Program-made: the position numbers and the translations under genes
DNA from: Salinimicrobium terrae DSM 17865
Lineage (GTDB): Bacteria; Bacteroidota; Bacteroidia; Flavobacteriales; Flavobacteriaceae
Reading direction: 5' to 3'
NCBI RefSeq assembly: GCF_000424665.1
Contig: NZ_KE384221.1
Location: forward strand, 292,455 to 356,454
DNA: 64,000 nucleotides
The notes under the pieces: model-generated
Database searches by the model: none
What the model saw: the letters and a program-made list of their open reading frames with translations, nothing else
What the model was told of the DNA's origin: nothing
In this document: positions 62,595 to 64,000 of the stretch, one piece after another
How positions within the stretch are numbered: the stretch's first letter is position 1
How the letters are laid out: the number at the start of each line of letters is the position of its first letter

Positions 62595-63806
62595 CTACGA
62601 AAGTAAAAAACTCTCCAGGTCCATTGCAGGAATTCCCTCTACAGTATTTCCTGAAAAGGAATCAAGTGTAATAACAACTTTCGGGTAATTGTCTTTAATG
62701 GTTTTTAAATTCCCGAACTCCCTCTCAAGTGTTGAGATATTGTTGATACTCAGAGCAACCTGGATGTACATCTTTTCACCTGATTTTTTAGCAACAAAAT
62801 CTATTTCTTTATTGCCCATGATCCCTACCTGTACTTCAAATCCCTGATAGACCAAATGATTATAAACTATGTTTTCCATTATTTTTCCTCTGTCTTCCAA
62901 CCTGTAACCCCAGAGCCCATTACGGATTCCGAGATTTTCAAAATAATATTTCTCCCCGATTTCAAAAAAGCGTTTTTCTACAAGGTCAAATCTTGGAACC
63001 CTATGTATCAGGAAAGCATTGACTAAATGCTGTACGTAAACCTGCACCTGATTTGGAGCCATTTTTACCCGTTGGGATTTAAGAAAATCACTAATCTTCT
63101 TTGCTGAAAAAATACTGCCGGTATGGGCAGCCAGGAATAATACCAGCTGCTCGAGGAAAGCTACATTTCTAATTGAGTACCTGTTGATAATATCTCTATA
63201 GACAATACTCCCGTAAATATTCTTTAAATATTCAAAAACAATAGTGTCTTCGAGCTCCAGGTTGATTAAATAGGGAAGTCCGCCATACTTCATATATTTC
63301 TCAAGACTATTATCACCTGAATCTAATTTATGAAACTGAAGAAACTCTGGATAGGAGAGACTAAAAACCTGAATTTCAACATATCTACCGCTAAGATGTC
63401 CGGCGATATCCGATGATAATAGATTGGCATTGCTTCCTGTACAGTAAACATCCAGATCGGCCTGGAGCAGCAAAGATCTCAAAGCAGTTCCAAAATTTTC
63501 GATATCCTGGATTTCATCTATGAACACGAAAGTTTTTCCCGTCCCGGATTTCTCTTTTAGAACGTAATCATGTAAATCCCTGGCTGTTTTTATGTGATCA
63601 AATTCCAGATCTTCTTTATTTATATAGATGATGGGAGCATTGGGAGTTTCCTTCTGAATAAAACTGATAATCTGAAAGAGTAAATAACTTTTCCCCACCC
63701 TCCGTTGTCCTGTAAGCACCTTAATTATTCCTTTCCCAATAAAAGGTTTTACCTTTTCAAGGTAATGATCGCGTAATTCGATGTGTGGTGGAAATTTTAA
63801 TTGCAT
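62595..63806 (-). CDS. ATP-binding protein with AAA_14 and DUF4143 domains
   Basis: A 403-residue P-loop protein. Walker A is GQRRVGKSYLLF (about residues 33-44), Walker B KTFVFIDEIQDIENF (about 90-104) and sensor-1 DVYCTGSNANLLSS (about 120-133), followed by LSGRYVEIQVFSLSYPEFL. The C-terminal DUF4143 part (about 200-400) ends with a nuclease-like ENLGIRNGLWGY...VQVGIMGNKEIDFVAKKSG segment with the E-x(n)-D-x-VAKK pattern. Such proteins are abundant in Bacteroidota and poorly understood; a toxin-like or nuclease-regulating role has been suggested. Monocistronic. Confidence 0.88.
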   Translation of the reverse strand: MQLKFPPHIELRDHYLEKVKPFIGKGIIKVLTGQRRVGKSYLLFQIISFIQKETPNAPIIYINKEDLEFDHIKTARDLHDYVLKEKSGTGKTFVFIDEIQDIENFGTALRSLLLQADLDVYCTGSNANLLSSDIAGHLSGRYVEIQVFSLSYPEFLQFHKLDSGDNSLEKYMKYGGLPYLINLELEDTIVFEYLKNIYGSIVYRDIINRYSIRNVAFLEQLVLFLAAHTGSIFSAKKISDFLKSQRVKMAPNQVQVYVQHLVNAFLIHRVPRFDLVEKRFFEIGEKYYFENLGIRNGLWGYRLEDRGKIMENIVYNHLVYQGFEVQVGIMGNKEIDFVAKKSGEKMYIQVALSINNISTLEREFGNLKTIKDNYPKVVITLDSFSGNTVEGIPAMDLESFLLS

Positions 63807-63896
63807 TTAAGGTATAACTATAATGTTGGTCAAAAATACGAAAAGTTATAATTATAATTATAACTTTTTATAACTGAATAATTGGGGATTGGTTGT

Positions 63897-64000
63897 TCTT
63901 GATATATCTTCCCACCTGCGCTGCAGTTGGAAAGCCACTCGAATTGAAGGGAAAGGTGAATTAGTGATTAGTTAATTGGGGAGTGGTTGTTCTCGATACA
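63897..64000. repeat. Structured units at the window end
   Basis: A degenerate unit (63897-63950: TTCTTGATATA, CTGCGCTGCAG stem, CACTCGAATTGAAGG) and the left strand of another (TTCTCGATACA, 63990-64000) that continues beyond the window. Confidence 0.7.

Noticed and set aside
1..64000. tRNA or rRNA genes
   Set aside because: No cloverleaf with a TTCGANTC-type arm and CCA end, and no rRNA sequence, was recognised; the TTCGA in the repeats is part of their own hairpins.

Overview
The window looks like a chromosomal segment of a marine-type flavobacterium (Bacteroidota, Flavobacteriaceae). The signs are a moderate, AT-leaning composition, promoter-like TAnnTTTG elements instead of Shine-Dalgarno sites, lineage-typical proteins (DUF4920, DUF6702, MnmD, a DnaJ with half a zinc finger, Wzi-type capsule proteins) and many interspersed intergenic repeats. 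No rRNA, tRNA, CRISPR array, phage or transposase gene was seen.

Bases 1-20500 hold mostly housekeeping genes on both strands: the 3' part of an M49 dipeptidyl peptidase, an NTP pyrophosphohydrolase, a Gmad2 lipoprotein, ilvE, a DUF4920 protein, mnmD, a TIGR01777 epimerase, a YceI lipoprotein, grpE-dnaJ, a Nat-type ABC exporter, a sigma-54 activator-like response regulator without a DNA-binding domain, a DUF6702/M1 peptidase pair, tatA, an O-methyltransferase, a four-helix-bundle protein and kynureninase. Bases 21000-25000 carry a membrane glycosylation set (GT2, double LAB_N protein, ArnT-like GT39) facing a sugar-nucleotide epimerase.

Bases 25600-60100, all on the minus strand, form one large Wzx/Wzy-type capsule or exopolysaccharide locus, read from manC downwards. 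Precursor genes come first: manC, gmd and fcl (GDP-fucose), a TviB/WbpA-like dehydrogenase and ugd (UDP-sugar acids), then rmlA, two fdtA-like genes, fdtC and fdtB (dTDP-3-amino-3,6-dideoxyhexose). The assembly genes follow: wzx, six GT4 glycosyltransferases, a pyruvyltransferase, wzy, galE, a UDP-xylose synthase, a WcaF-type acetyltransferase, a GT2 and a WecA/TagO-like priming enzyme. Export genes wza and wzc come last, followed by two tandem Wzi-type outer-membrane genes. rmlB is not in the window, so the locus depends on a copy elsewhere. Bases 60800-64000 hold a porin-like protein and two AAA_14/DUF4143-type ATPase genes, one truncated, in repeat-rich DNA.

The most unusual layer is the repeats. 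At least three families occur: (a) about 20 hairpin units built from two conserved strands (TTCTCGATACA and CACTCGAACTGACGG) with variable but mutually complementary arms; (b) degenerate GCGGATT words with a 9-10 bp period; (c) degenerate GCCAATA/GCTAAWR words with a 7 bp period. A different small stand-alone ORF sits inside each: a GIY-YIG nuclease in (a), a GxxExxY protein in (b) and a four-helix-bundle protein in (c). This pairing of repeat class with solo ORF is the best candidate here for an undescribed system. All functional calls are from reading the sequence; no database search was run.
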